DNA of 64,000 nucleotides from Calothrix sp. NIES-4101 (GCA_004296455.1 AP018280.1:4216001-4280000), one strand, 5' to 3'. Counted from the first letter of the stretch, positions 53,213-63,054 are shown. Program-made: numbers and translations. The notes: generated by a model not told the origin, from the sequence alone.

Positions 53213-54277
53213 ATGAATTTGGAATTATGGGGTTGGAATGATTTTTTTGCCAACCACTTTGAACCCTACCGTCAACAAGGATTTTCGGTGGCTAGGGTTA
53301 TAATTGAGTGCAGAAATAGTTACATTCTGCAAAGTGAAAATGCCGAACTATCGGCGGAAATTTCAGGTAAACTCCGCTACCGTGCAAGTGATGCTCGCCA
53401 AGATTTTCCCGCAGTTGGTGATTGGGTTGTTATCCGTGCGAGGGAAAAGGGAGGAACTGCAACCATCCACGAGATTTTACCCCGCAAAAGCAAATTTTCC
53501 CGCAAAGCAGCTGGTGCGGAAACCAGAGAGCAAATAGTAGCTACCAACATCGATACGGTATTTTTAGTTTCCGGTTTGGACGGTGATTTTAATCCCCGAA
53601 GAATCGAACGCTATCTAATTTTGGCATGGGAAAGCGGTGCCAATCCCGTAATTGTTCTTAACAAAGCCGATGTTTGTCCCAACCTGGAGAAATGTTTGAC
53701 GGAAGTTGAGTCAGTTGCATTGGGTGTACCAATTATTACGATTAGTGCGACTATCGATCAAGAATTAGCAGCACTGCGATCGTACTTACAACCCGGACAA
53801 ACTGTAGCTTTATTGGGTTCTTCCGGGGTCGGGAAATCGACGATTACCAACCAACTTCTGAGGGAAACAGTGCAAACAGTTCAAACCGTGCGTCAGGGAG
53901 ATAGTCGCGGTAAACATACCACCACCCACCGAGAATTGATGCGACTTCCCACGGGAGGTTTAATTATAGACACTCCAGGAATGCGGGAATTACAGATATG
54001 GAGTGGGGAGGAAGGAATATCGGGAAGCTTTGCAGACATCGAAGAATTAGCAGGGCAATGTCGTTTTCGCGACTGCCAACACGAACGCGAACCTGGTTGC
54101 GCGGTACGTCAAGCTTTGCAGGATGGGAGTTTGGATGAATCGCGGTTTGCGAATTACCAAAAGTTACAGAAGGAAATTAAGTACATGGAAAGAAAACAAG
54201 ACCAAAGGGAGTATATCGCCGAAAAGGAGAAATGGAAAAAGATAACTAAATCAATGCGAAATTATCAGAAAGGCTGA
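53213..54277 (+). CDS. rsgA: RsgA-type circularly permuted GTPase
   Basis: 354 residues from the ATG at 53213, preceded by GAGGAAATCACA; an upstream in-frame start would add 14 unconserved residues. OB-fold N-terminal domain, then the permuted GTPase: NKAD (G4), GSSGVGKST (G1), DTPGM (G3) and a C-terminal zinc site ([16 protein letters not shown]). RsgA removes late 30S maturation factors in a GTP-dependent way. Its N-terminal part ([21 protein letters not shown]) is the form often found as a second copy beside antibiotic-type genes rather than the housekeeping gene, which I infer also exists elsewhere. Confidence 0.88.
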   Translation: MNLELWGWNDFFANHFEPYRQQGFSVARVIIECRNSYILQSENAELSAEISGKLRYRASDARQDFPAVGDWVVIRAREKGGTATIHEILPRKSKFSRKAAGAETREQIVATNIDTVFLVSGLDGDFNPRRIERYLILAWESGANPVIVLNKADVCPNLEKCLTEVESVALGVPIITISATIDQELAALRSYLQPGQTVALLGSSGVGKSTITNQLLRETVQTVQTVRQGDSRGKHTTTHRELMRLPTGGLIIDTPGMRELQIWSGEEGISGSFADIEELAGQCRFRDCQHEREPGCAVRQALQDGSLDESRFANYQKLQKEIKYMERKQDQREYIAEKEKWKKITKSMRNYQKG

Positions 54278-54476
54278 GATTTATAAGGGTTTGCAGGAAA
54301 ATTTTTACCAAAATATCTGTTGCATAAAATCCTGAAAAGTTCGTGATACATGAATAGGGTGTGACTAAATCTTCGGAATTAATCACACCCAATATGAATG
54401 TATTTATGTGGTGATTTTTGGTGGGATAAAGTTTTCTCAATGGGAAAATATCAGCAATCTTAATTACAAAATAACT

Positions 54477-54941
54477 ATGGCATTACATAATTTATCTATT
54501 TGGTTATTAGGGCTTGCCTTAATTTTGCATACAATCGCCGAAGTATGGCTACCAGCCTACGCAAAAGTTAAACCCGACTGGCATTTGCTTGTTTTCGATC
54601 GCCTATTATTTTTAGAAAATATACCCGTATTTCTCTTTGCCTTTGTTACAGCCCTTGCGGGATGGCAATGGCAAATTCTAGGGATGATTTTACCTGCTGT
54701 TGGTCTCACCCATCCCCTACTCGACCATCTATTTTTGAGTTGGAAATATCGACAGTTCCGTCCTGGTACTTTGACAGGATTATTGTTATTATTTCCCTTA
54801 AGTATGTGGGTTTATTACCTGGGATGTACCCGACATTTACTAACCCTAACAGCAGGGTTAATTAGTGGTGTGATCGGTTTGGCAATATCAATATGGTTAC
54901 TTTGGGAGGTAATGAAAGCACCTCAGAGTGAAATTTCGTGA
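54477..54941 (+). CDS. Four-pass membrane protein, HXXEE-like
   Basis: 154 residues with five hydrophobic stretches (SIWLLGLALILHTIAEVWLP, PVFLFAFVTALAGWQ, ILGMILPAVGL, LTGLLLLFPLSMWVYYLG, LISGVIGLAISIWLLW). Histidine and glutamate in the first segment (HTIAE), and THPLLDHLF later, resemble HXXEE-type membrane proteins of unknown function. I prefer ATG 54477 (MALHNLS) over the longer frame at 54408. Confidence 0.65.
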   Translation: MALHNLSIWLLGLALILHTIAEVWLPAYAKVKPDWHLLVFDRLLFLENIPVFLFAFVTALAGWQWQILGMILPAVGLTHPLLDHLFLSWKYRQFRPGTLTGLLLLFPLSMWVYYLGCTRHLLTLTAGLISGVIGLAISIWLLWEVMKAPQSEIS

Positions 54942-54948
54942 GCAATTT

Positions 54949-55764
54949 TTATGCTTGGCACTTCGATATTGCTGCTTGCAATAACTCAGTATCAACATCC
55001 CACCAATCTTGCAATTTAACTAATGCGGAATACAGGCGATTATCGCCCATTGTCATTGCCGCTTCCACGCATAATCTTCCCACGCAACCGCTTTCTAGTT
55101 CTGCAATCAATGGTTCAATTACCCGTTCATCTTTTCTAATCGCCAAACCCAATAATGCTTCTCCACGAATTTCGGCAATTGTGCCATCTTCTCCTACTTC
55201 AGAAATGATACGTTTATATAACGCATCTCGAATTTCCTGGGTATCGATCGCTATTTGCGAACCCAAGCCAAAGGTTGCCCAATTTCTGATATCCTCATCT
55301 TCGTCACTAGAAAGTTCTATTAATGTTTGAATAGCTAACTCATCTTCCTGACAATTCAACCCGAAAACAACACCCATCTGCACGTCACTATCAGCATGAT
55401 TTTTTAGTTTAATTAATGGCAAAATTCCCCTTGCATCTTGTAAATGACCAAAAGCATAGCCAATTGCAGCTAAAACATCTTTATCTTTTTCTTCTTGTGA
55501 CAGTAGCTTTAATAAAACATCTCCGCGATCAAGAATACAGAATTGCTTTTTTGTCGTTCCTAATTGCGCTAAAATGTTAACTCCTAAAGTTCTTTCCTGG
55601 GAATTTTCACTTTCACATAATTTTGATGCTGCTGTAAATTCCCCATCACCTCCACGGATATGTAAAACATATACCAAATCCCAATAAATATCTTCATTTT
55701 CTGCGGTTAAAGCAGCTTGAATTATTTCCTGGGTGCTGCTTTCGTTTGGTGTTAAATGTTCCAC
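54949..55764 (-). CDS. HEAT-repeat protein
   Basis: 271 residues made almost entirely of about seven HEAT/PBS-lyase-like repeats: GVNILAQLGTTKK, VLAAIGYAFGHLQDARGILP, VQMGVVFGLNCQEDELAIQT, IRNWATFGLGSQ, IRGEALLGLAIRKDERVIEP. Such proteins are usually binding scaffolds. Not close to the phycobilin lyases (CpcE/F) in repeat detail. It is convergent with the membrane protein gene, with 7 bp between stops. Confidence 0.8.
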   Translation of the reverse strand: MEHLTPNESSTQEIIQAALTAENEDIYWDLVYVLHIRGGDGEFTAASKLCESENSQERTLGVNILAQLGTTKKQFCILDRGDVLLKLLSQEEKDKDVLAAIGYAFGHLQDARGILPLIKLKNHADSDVQMGVVFGLNCQEDELAIQTLIELSSDEDEDIRNWATFGLGSQIAIDTQEIRDALYKRIISEVGEDGTIAEIRGEALLGLAIRKDERVIEPLIAELESGCVGRLCVEAAMTMGDNRLYSALVKLQDWWDVDTELLQAAISKCQA

Positions 55765-55854
55765 TTGGTTTGGCTCAGATATAAAATATCATTATAGAAC
55801 TGTGAGGTATTTACTATAGAAATTAGCAATGAAGACAGGGAGCAACTCGAACGC

Positions 55855-56199
55855 TTGGAGCAAGAGTTATGGGACTCAGATATTGATAACGAGCGTCTTC
55901 AGGAATTGCTAGCAGAAGATTTTTTTGAATTTGGACGTTCTGGACGTGTTTGGTATCGAAAAGACACAATTACAACAGTGCGTCAGAAAAAAGATATCAT
56001 TTTTCCCTTACCAGAATTCCATATTCGTCTGCTTGATGAGAATATTACCCAAGTTACCTACGATAGTGCATTCACTTATGATGATGGTGTTGTCGAACAT
56101 ACCCATAGAAGTTCAATTTGGTCGCGAACAACTAATGGTTGGGAACTTCGGTTTCATCAGGGAACACCTTTTTCTTTGCCATTAGAAAATGGAGAATAA
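55855..56199 (+). CDS. DUF4440/SnoaL-type small protein
   Basis: 114 residues with the DUF4440 pattern: LQELLAEDFFEFGRSGRVWY, then VTYDSAFTY, then HRSSIWSRTTNGWELRFHQGTPF. This NTF2-like cone fold is used for binding or isomerising small molecules. The frame is open further upstream (NEDREQLERLEQELWDSD), so the true start could be earlier than the TTG at 55855, possibly a non-ATG codon near 55822. Confidence 0.7.
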   Translation: MEQELWDSDIDNERLQELLAEDFFEFGRSGRVWYRKDTITTVRQKKDIIFPLPEFHIRLLDENITQVTYDSAFTYDDGVVEHTHRSSIWSRTTNGWELRFHQGTPFSLPLENGE

Positions 56200-56200
56200 A

Positions 56201-56371
56201 ATGGAAAATTCAACTAATTCTACCCATTTAACTCCCAGTTCTAAAAAAAACAATGAACACAATTATCTACAGACCATCCAGCCAAAAAAAATGCGTTTGC
56301 TGCGACCAATAAGCGAAGATGAAATGATTGCTGTGTTTCTCAAATCCGAAATTGCTTCCCAACGTTGGTAA
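56201..56371 (+). pseudogene. N-terminal gene fragment
   Basis: The frame overlaps the end of the DUF4440 gene and reads NNEHNYLQTIQPKKMRLLRP, then ISEDEMIAVFLKSEIASQRW, then stops. The last part looks like the start of a longer protein whose remainder is missing; the next GNAT gene begins 10 bp later in another frame. Probably a remnant. Confidence 0.35.
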
Positions 56372-56380
56372 GACCAAGAA

Positions 56381-56914
56381 ATGATCCAAGCACCTGAAAT
56401 ATTCACAACACCAAGGCTAATTTTACGTCGTTCTTGCCTTGAGGATGCAGAGGCTATTTTTGAGTATGCAAGCGACCCTCAAGTAATACACTACATGGAT
56501 TATCGCCCTCGTACTGATATCAACGATGTGACTAAATCTATTACAAATCGTCCCTTACTTTGGAACCAAGGGAAAGAATTTACTTGGATTCTTACCGTTA
56601 AACCCGATGACCGAGCAATTGGGACTATCGGTTGTTGTGTAGAAGGACACATGGCGGATTTTGGCTATTTACTCAATCGCAAGTATTGGGGAAACGGATA
56701 CGCAACAGAAGCAGGAAATGCTGTTGTCAACTGGTTAATGAGCATTCCAGAAATTTACCGAGTTTGGGCAATTTGCGATACAGAAAATCTCGCATCCGCA
56801 AGGGTTTTAGAGAAAATTGGTTTAGTGCGCGAGGGGATCTTACGTTCTCATACAATTCGTCCCAATATCTCACCAATTCCAAGAGATGTGTTTATTTATG
56901 CGAAGGTATGTTAA
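56381..56914 (+). CDS. GNAT acetyltransferase, RimJ/RimL type
   Basis: 177 residues. TPRLILRRSCLEDAEAIFEYASDP at the start and the acetyl-CoA loop in LNRKYWGNGYATEAGNAVVNW are typical of RimJ/RimL-like enzymes, which acetylate N-terminal amines or small amines. The C terminus has LASARVLEKIGLVREGILR. It is intact. In this gene block a resistance or detoxification role is possible; the substrate is unknown. Confidence 0.88.
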   Translation: MIQAPEIFTTPRLILRRSCLEDAEAIFEYASDPQVIHYMDYRPRTDINDVTKSITNRPLLWNQGKEFTWILTVKPDDRAIGTIGCCVEGHMADFGYLLNRKYWGNGYATEAGNAVVNWLMSIPEIYRVWAICDTENLASARVLEKIGLVREGILRSHTIRPNISPIPRDVFIYAKVC

Positions 56915-56958
56915 ACCATCGCCGTTTAGAGATGTAATATTTATCCAGGATAGGGCAA

Positions 56959-57450
56959 ATGAATACAAAAGGAACTTTGATATTTTTCTGCGGGAAAATG
57001 GGTGCGGGAAAATCAACTTTATCTCGACAAATTTCTCAGGAATTGAATGCAATTCTCTTATCTGAAGATGATTGGTTATCGACTCTTTACCCGGAAGAAA
57101 TCCAGAATTTTGATAATTATTTGAAATACGCAAATCGTCTCAAGCCATTATTAAAATCTCATATCATAAATATACTTAATTCTGGTATTTCTGTTGTTAT
57201 GGATTTTCCCGCCAATACGAAAAATCAAAGAGCATGGTTCAAGGATATATTTTGCGATCGAGACATTCCCCATCGGTTAATTTATCTTGATGTTGATGAT
57301 AAAACGTGCCTAGAACAAATTGCCCAGCGACGGGAAACCAATCCCGAAAGGGGAATATTTGATACGGAAGAAGTTTTCCATCATGTCACCAGTTTCTTTC
57401 AACCACCATCTACAGATGAGGGTTTTGCGATTGAAGTTATCAAACGCTGA
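56959..57450 (+). CDS. P-loop kinase-like protein
   Basis: 163 residues. Walker A is FFCGKMGAGKSTLSRQIS at residues about 9-26, a lid-like region holds VVMDFPANTKNQRAWFKDIF, and CLEQIAQRRETNPERG is the arginine-rich lid of small-molecule kinases. This zeta/AAA_33 group includes chloramphenicol phosphotransferase-like and gluconate-kinase-like enzymes. The substrate is unknown. It follows the GNAT gene by 44 bp on the same strand. Confidence 0.8.
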   Translation: MNTKGTLIFFCGKMGAGKSTLSRQISQELNAILLSEDDWLSTLYPEEIQNFDNYLKYANRLKPLLKSHIINILNSGISVVMDFPANTKNQRAWFKDIFCDRDIPHRLIYLDVDDKTCLEQIAQRRETNPERGIFDTEEVFHHVTSFFQPPSTDEGFAIEVIKR

Positions 57451-57649
57451 ATCTGGAGCGCTTAATCGTGAATATACCATCTCAATTGCATCTCTTGATT
57501 TTACCGATCGACTTTTCTGGAATTATCGAATCCAAAGCTGTTGCTAACTAAATACTAATTATGAAAATTTTAGTTTGAAAGTATCAAGATGAGATTTAAA
57601 AATAAATTTATCTCATGTCTGTATTTATAGACATATTAGGAGTATCGAA

Positions 57650-58102
57650 ATGAACGAAGAAACAATATCCAACCATTCCCAACTCGATCGGCAATTGCCT
57701 CAAAAACTAACTGAATTAATCGTTATCCGTCCCGATCGCGAAACTTTAAATAGCAGCAGCTTATCTAATTTTGTTGGTATTTCTGCGAACACAGTAGGAG
57801 CAAAGGGAATCGCCATGTATCTAACAATTATTCCTCCTGGAGCGATCGCTGAACCCCATTTCCATCCAGACCATGAAACTGGAATTTATCTGCTTAAGGG
57901 TCGAGTCGAACTCAGATATGGGGAAGGACTCAGCCAATTTCAAATTTGTGAAGCCGGAGATTTCATTTTCACTCCTCCCGGTATTCCCCACCAACCTCGA
58001 AATTTGAGCGCAACGGAACCTGTTTATGTGTTAGCTGCTCGCAACGATGCAGATGAGGTGGAGAAAGTTGTCCCCTACAATCCAGAGAAAGGAAAACAGT
58101 AA
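57650..58102 (+). CDS. Cupin-domain protein
   Basis: 150 residues. The metal-binding cupin motifs are EPHFHPDHETGIYLLKGRVEL (first, with His and Glu ligands) and FIFTPPGIPHQPRN (second, with the last His). Small single-domain cupins often bind Mn or Fe and may act as enzymes or sensors. A ribosome-binding site (AGGAG) lies about 10 bp before the ATG. The next GNAT gene starts 4 bp after its stop. Confidence 0.85.
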   Translation: MNEETISNHSQLDRQLPQKLTELIVIRPDRETLNSSSLSNFVGISANTVGAKGIAMYLTIIPPGAIAEPHFHPDHETGIYLLKGRVELRYGEGLSQFQICEAGDFIFTPPGIPHQPRNLSATEPVYVLAARNDADEVEKVVPYNPEKGKQ

Positions 58103-58106
58103 GCGA

Positions 58107-58574
58107 ATGAAAATCAGACATGCAAATCCCAATGATATTTCACTTATTTTCTCGTTTATCCAGAAAAAAGCCGAATTCGATCACGATATTGGTGCATTTT
58201 CTGGAGTGTTGCAAGTTTCCCCAGAGAAAATCAGCAAGACGCTTTTTGGCAAAAACCCTTTTGCTTATGTTTTGCTCGCAGAATCTTCGGGATATGAGAT
58301 TGGATTTGCATTGTTTGGATTCAGGTATTCGTCATTTATCGGTCAACCGAGTATTTGGCTCGATGATTTGTACGTAGATGAAAATAGCAGAAGCCAAGGT
58401 GCGGGAACTGCACTGATGGATAAGCTAGCTGAAATTGCCAAGGAAAACGATTGTAGCCATCTTGCTTGGAATGCGGATGCTCGAAATCTTCGCGGACTTA
58501 GTTTTTATTCTCGATTGGGTGCAGAAATTATCGATCGACAAGGGAATCGATGTTTCTTGAGATGGTTCCCGTAA
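58107..58574 (+). CDS. GNAT acetyltransferase, diamine type
   Basis: 155 residues from the ATG at 58107 (MKIRHANPNDISLIFSFIQK); the frame upstream is antisense-like and overlaps the cupin. The acetyl-CoA loop is VDENSRSQGAGTALMDKLAE, preceded by SIWLDDLYVDE, as in spermidine/diamine or thialysine acetyltransferases, and the end has LSFYSRLGAEIIDR. Probably co-transcribed with the cupin. Confidence 0.87.
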   Translation: MKIRHANPNDISLIFSFIQKKAEFDHDIGAFSGVLQVSPEKISKTLFGKNPFAYVLLAESSGYEIGFALFGFRYSSFIGQPSIWLDDLYVDENSRSQGAGTALMDKLAEIAKENDCSHLAWNADARNLRGLSFYSRLGAEIIDRQGNRCFLRWFP

Positions 58575-58625
58575 TTGGATCGAACGTAGCTCATCGCGAA
58601 ATTGTAATTAAAAAATAAACCATCT

Positions 58626-59572
58626 TTAATTATCAAAATCAACAATCGATCCGATGGGTACAATACGATTGGGATTAATATCCGTCATGCTCGTGTAATA
58701 GCCACGCTTGATATGGTCGAGGTTACAGGTAACTTTGAACTCAGGAATTTGATACAGAGTTTTTAAATAATTCCAGAGATTAGGATAATCCATAATTCGG
58801 CGTAAATTGCATTTGAACAGACCGTAATATACTGAGTCGAAACGACACAAGGTAACAAACATGCAGATATCTGCTTCAGTAAGCTTGTCTCCACACAAAT
58901 AACGCTGTTTACCTAAGATTATTTCCCATTTATCTAAATTCTCGAAAAGTTCTGTCACGGCTCGATCGTATGCTACTTGGGAAGTCGCAAAACCAGCTTG
59001 ATATACTCCTCGATTAATTGGTATATAAATTGCATCGATAGTTTCATCGATTTGCTGTTGTAATTCAGGTGGATATAAATCTATTTTCTGGGCTGCCAAA
59101 GAAGCAAATTCTACATCAAACATCCGCATAATTTCGCGGGATTCATTATTGACGATGGTTTGGGTTTGCTTATCCCACAACACTGGAACTGTAATTCGTC
59201 CTGTAAATTTGGGATTGGCTTTGAGATAAATTTCTTGCAAGTATTGGGCGTAATTAACCGTATCTGGAATCGTTCCCGGAGCATCCGAAAACATCCAACC
59301 CTTGTCGCTCATAATTGGATCGACAATCGCAACCGAAATTACATCCTGCAACCCTTTGAGTTCCCGCATAATTAGGGTACGATGCGCCCAGGGACAAGCC
59401 AAGCCAAAGCAACATAGAGGTGATAGCGTCCAGTTTCCGCTTTGAATCCAGAATCACCATCTGCGGTAATGTAACTGCGAAATGTAGTGGGTATCTCATG
59501 GAACTCACCATTTTGAGTGCGCTGATTCCCGTCCGCGATCCATTGACCTGCAACCATGATTCCCGAAGCCAT
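58626..59572 (-). pseudogene. Xi-class glutathione transferase, frameshifted
   Basis: Glutathionyl-hydroquinone reductase (YqjG/ECM4) family. The N-terminal part (59572 down to about 59400: MASGIMVAGQWIADGNQRTQ, GRYHLYVALA) and the rest (ACPWAHRTLIMRELKG, with the catalytic CPW, to SIVDFDN) lie in different frames. At the joint the sequence reads TTGGCTTGGCTTGTCCC; removing one of two tandem GGCTT units would restore TTG GCT TGT CCC TGG and the frame. The gene is otherwise complete (about 315 codons), so it was inactivated recently by a 5-bp duplication, or the error lies in the assembly. Confidence 0.85.
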
Positions 59573-59714
59573 GATTTATCTCCTGGGTGGGATGATATCA
59601 TTTATTTTGCCTTCTCTAATTTGGGAATACACCTATCCTTGGGAATATGGTGTGGCTTGTGTTGCTGAGTGAGAAACTATTCTTAAAAGGCATGGTTTAG
59701 GGAGAATACTCTGT

Positions 59715-60170
59715 ATGTCCAAATCCGACCTCGAAGTAACGCTGCGTGAGATTACTAAGGAAAACTGGCGTGATATCCTCCGCTTAAAAGTAGCCCCACA
59801 CCAAGAGCAGTTCGTGGCATCCAACGCTATGTCGATCGCAGAAGCGCATTTCAACCCAGAGGTTGCTTGGTTCCGCGCGATCTACGCTGGCGATGTGGCA
59901 GTCGGGTTTTTGATGTTGGAGGACAACGTAGCACAACAAGAATATTTTCTGTGGCGCTTTATGATAGACGAAAAATACCAGGGGTGTGGGTATGGGCAAA
60001 AGGCGCTGGAGTTGTTCTTCGCACACCTCAAAACACGTCCTGGAGCAGATGCAGTCGAAACAAGTTGTGTACCAGCCGAAGGTGGTCCCTGTCCTTTCTA
60101 CGAGAAGATGGGTTTTGTTTACACCGGAAAAGAAGAGGATGGCGAACTTGTGATGCGACGTGAATTGTGA
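59715..60170 (+). CDS. GNAT acetyltransferase, BltD/PaiA type
   Basis: 151 residues: LREITKENWRDILRLKVAPHQEQFVA, YLWRFMIDEKYQGCGYGQKAL-like loop (FLWRFMIDEKYQGCGYG) and CPFYEKMGFVYTG at the end. It resembles spermidine-type N-acetyltransferases of bacilli. It has the highest GC content in this block and few HIP1 sites, which suggests a different recent origin. The ATG at 59715 is well supported by conservation of the first residues. Confidence 0.87.
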   Translation: MSKSDLEVTLREITKENWRDILRLKVAPHQEQFVASNAMSIAEAHFNPEVAWFRAIYAGDVAVGFLMLEDNVAQQEYFLWRFMIDEKYQGCGYGQKALELFFAHLKTRPGADAVETSCVPAEGGPCPFYEKMGFVYTGKEEDGELVMRREL

Positions 60171-60298
60171 ACTAGAAATCGGTTTTTGTCCCTCTCCGGC
60201 ATAAATGCGAACAAAGTAAAAATGTAATATGCGTATTACAATAGAGTCTAGTTTAGCGATAGACTTCTAGTCCGCTTGCGCGAACGCATGGAGCAAAT

Positions 60299-60778
60299 AT
60301 GCAGATAGAACCTTACAATCCCCAGCATCTAGATACAGTTATTCGTCTTTCCCTGCGATCGTGGAGTCCGGTGTTTGATTCAATTCAGAAAGCCTTGGAC
60401 ACCGAGGTATACAAGCATTTTTATCCCGATGGTTGGCGAAATAGCCAGCAAAAAGTAGTCGAGGATGTTTGTGCTGCGGAAGATACTCATATCTGGGTTG
60501 CAATAGATACTGATGTGACTGTGGGTTTTGTCGCAGTCAAACTCGATTGCGAGAGTAGTATGGGCGAAATCTATATGATTGCAGTCGATCCAGGTTTTCA
60601 AGGTCGCGGTATTGGTTCTGCTTTGTTGAAATTTGCTCTCGATTGGATGAAGGAAGCGGGAATGGTTGTTGCAATGGTGGAAACGGGAGCCGATCCCGGT
60701 CATGCACCTGCCCGTCATACCTATGAAAAAGCTGGTTTTGGACTGTTTCCCGTTGCTAGATATTTTAAAAAGCTGTGA
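60299..60778 (+). CDS. GNAT acetyltransferase
   Basis: 159 residues: MQIEPYNPQHLDTVIRLSLR, then GEIYMIAVDPGFQGRGIGSALLK (acetyl-CoA loop), then GADPGHAPARHTYEKAGF, which is typical of a group sometimes called aminoglycoside-type or phosphinothricin-like acetyltransferases. The substrate cannot be deduced. It is intact and on the same strand as the next two genes. Confidence 0.87.
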   Translation: MQIEPYNPQHLDTVIRLSLRSWSPVFDSIQKALDTEVYKHFYPDGWRNSQQKVVEDVCAAEDTHIWVAIDTDVTVGFVAVKLDCESSMGEIYMIAVDPGFQGRGIGSALLKFALDWMKEAGMVVAMVETGADPGHAPARHTYEKAGFGLFPVARYFKKL

Positions 60779-60859
60779 GCGTCAGAGGCGATCGCATTGC
60801 TTTAATGCTTTTAGTCAATTACAGATGTCATCTATTTTGAAAGTTGGGAGTAATCGATT

Positions 60860-61492
60860 TTGTACGGAGCAAATCCCAAAGATAAACATCCGATGAAGGG
60901 ATTTCCACAAATCTGCTTCATTCAGAATACGGTGTTGAATCCCAACATTATTATTGGAGATTACACTTATTACGATGACCCAGAAGATTCAGAAAATTTT
61001 GAGCGCAACGTTTTGTATCATTTTCCTTTTATTGGCGATCGCTTAATCATTGGCAAGTTTTGTGCCTTGGCGCGAGGCGTGAAGTTTATCATGCATGGGG
61101 CAAATCATAAAATGGATGGTTTTTCAACCTATCCGTTTCAAATTTTTGGTAATGGCTGGGAAAAAATAGATCCTCAACCAGATGAGCTACCCTACAAAGG
61201 TGATACGGTGATTGGCAATGATGTATGGATTGGCTATGAAGCGGTGATTATGCCAGGAGTAAAAGTCGGAGACGGAGCTATTATTGCCGCAAAGTCAGTC
61301 GTGGTGAGTAATGTTGCACCTTATACCATTGTTGGTGGCAATCCAGCAAAGTTTATACGCCAGCGCTTTGATGATAATGCGATCCAAGTACTACTTGAAG
61401 TCGCTTGGTGGAATTGGGACATCGAGAAAATTACGCGCAATCTGGAGAAAATTGTAGCCGCAGATATTGAAGCTCTGAAGGATTGCCAATAG
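60860..61492 (+). CDS. vat: Vat-like streptogramin A acetyltransferase
   Basis: 210-residue hexapeptide acyltransferase matching the Vat group along its whole length: IIIGDYTYYDDPEDSENFE, VLYHFPFIGDRLIIGKFC, MHGANHKMDG (catalytic His), FGNGWEK, then left-handed beta-helix repeats (GNDVWIGYEAVIMPGVKVG) and VGGNPAKFIRQRF with WWNWDIEKI. Vat enzymes acetylate streptogramin A antibiotics with acetyl-CoA; chromosomal relatives are also called xenobiotic acetyltransferases. I keep the TTG at 60860 because YGANPKDKHPMKGFPQ matches relatives; ATG 60893 is the alternative. Confidence 0.88.
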   Translation: MYGANPKDKHPMKGFPQICFIQNTVLNPNIIIGDYTYYDDPEDSENFERNVLYHFPFIGDRLIIGKFCALARGVKFIMHGANHKMDGFSTYPFQIFGNGWEKIDPQPDELPYKGDTVIGNDVWIGYEAVIMPGVKVGDGAIIAAKSVVVSNVAPYTIVGGNPAKFIRQRFDDNAIQVLLEVAWWNWDIEKITRNLEKIVAADIEALKDCQ

Positions 61493-61863
61493 CAGCGCAG
61501 TCGAACAATTCGGTGTTGGTAAGTGAGCATATGAATTTTAACGAAACGTCTAGAGTTTAAGCCTGTGTTCATCTCACTATTTACCAACGTCACTTCGCGA
61601 TCGCTATTTGATGCGGGAACCATTTTTATACTACAATATAATACAGCTAGTTTATTAGTTATCTTTGACACCCCAAAGTCTATGAAATATCCTCCCTGGT
61701 AATCCTCTAGCGAAACACCGCAACGGCAATTTGAATTAAAACTTTTCCAGTTTTGTTCTCCCAGAAAAACCACAAATACCCCTACGACGTGGATTCCTCC
61801 ATCAACAAGCCAACGATTTTGATTTGTGTTGGTTACTTAATGTTGGAAATAGGAGAATGCACA

Positions 61864-63054
61864 ATGTCATTGCGCGGTAAAAACAAAACTGCAAACAAAG
61901 TATTTTTATTAACCATTATTTTTCTCATCGTCGAATTTCTAGATGAACTAGTTGATGGAGTTTATAGTCCAGCTTTACCCCTAATCCGCAGCAATTTACA
62001 CCTGAGCTACACCCAAATTGGGCTGTTACTGACCATACCCAATACCGTTGGTAGTATCATCGAGCCGATATTGGGAATTTGGGCAGATATCGGTCAACGG
62101 CGATCGTTGATTTTGGGTGGTGGGATTGCTTTTGCGGGGGCTTTATTACTAATTTCCCTCAGTCATAATTTTCCCCTATTATTGATAGCTCTGATTTTGT
62201 TTAATCCCGCATCGGGTGCTTTTGTTAGCCTTGGACAAGTAACCTTGATGGACATCGAACCGCAGCGTCACGAGCAAAATATGGCACGTTGGGCTTTAGC
62301 TGGTTCTCTGGGAAATACAATTGGTCCTGTTATATTTGTATTTGCATTGGGATTAACAAAAAGTTGGCGAAGTGCTTTTTTTAGCTTGGCAACACTGACG
62401 CTGTTGTTGTTGGTAGGGTTATGGAAATATCGTCAACTCATTCCCAATACACCTTCCCAAATTGACGAACCAGTAGGGGGTTTGGGGGAGGGAATTGGTA
62501 ATGCAATTAAAGCTTTAAAGCGGGGTGAAGTATGGCGATGGTTAACTTTGTTGCAATTTTCCGATTTAATGCTGGATGTATTACGTGGGTTTGTGGCGCT
62601 GTATTTTGTTGATGTAGTCGGTGCAACTAATACCCAAGGGAGTTTAGCGACCGCTATTTGGTTAGGATGTGGTTTACTGGGAGATTTTTTATTGATTCCA
62701 TTACTTGAAAAAGTACGGGGAATCACTTATTTGAAATTAAGTGCGATAGTCGTTTTGTTTGCTTACCCAGCTTTTTTACTCGTACCAAGTATCAGTATTA
62801 AGTTATTAATTCTGGGTTTACTAGGCTTCTTTAATGCAGGTTGGTACTCGATTCTCCAAGGACAATTGTATACAGCAATGCCAGAAAAAAGTGGTACAGT
62901 TCTGACCTTGAGTAATTTGTTTGGTTTAGTTGGCGGTTTCATCCCTTTGGGGTTGGGTTTATTGGCTCAGTATTATGGATTGGGAAGCACGATGTGGCTA
63001 TTGGTTATTGCACCAATTACTTTATTAATCGGACTTTTCACCCACCAAACGTAA
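61864..63054 (+). CDS. Major facilitator superfamily exporter
   Basis: 396 residues from the ATG at 61864 (MSLRGKNKTANK); the longer frame from 61753 is rejected for lack of a ribosome-binding site. Twelve hydrophobic segments are visible, with the motif-A-like GIWADIGQRRSLILGGG after the second helix. It resembles drug exporters of the fosmidomycin-resistance (Fsr) group. It probably removes a toxic compound from the cytoplasm by proton antiport. It follows Vat on the same strand with about 370 bp between. Confidence 0.85.
   Translation: MSLRGKNKTANKVFLLTIIFLIVEFLDELVDGVYSPALPLIRSNLHLSYTQIGLLLTIPNTVGSIIEPILGIWADIGQRRSLILGGGIAFAGALLLISLSHNFPLLLIALILFNPASGAFVSLGQVTLMDIEPQRHEQNMARWALAGSLGNTIGPVIFVFALGLTKSWRSAFFSLATLTLLLLVGLWKYRQLIPNTPSQIDEPVGGLGEGIGNAIKALKRGEVWRWLTLLQFSDLMLDVLRGFVALYFVDVVGATNTQGSLATAIWLGCGLLGDFLLIPLLEKVRGITYLKLSAIVVLFAYPAFLLVPSISIKLLILGLLGFFNAGWYSILQGQLYTAMPEKSGTVLTLSNLFGLVGGFIPLGLGLLAQYYGLGSTMWLLVIAPITLLIGLFTHQT

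Noticed and set aside
51232-63054. Integron-type gene cassette array
   Set aside because: Genes are in mixed orientation, no integrase is seen, and no attC-like hairpins separate the genes.
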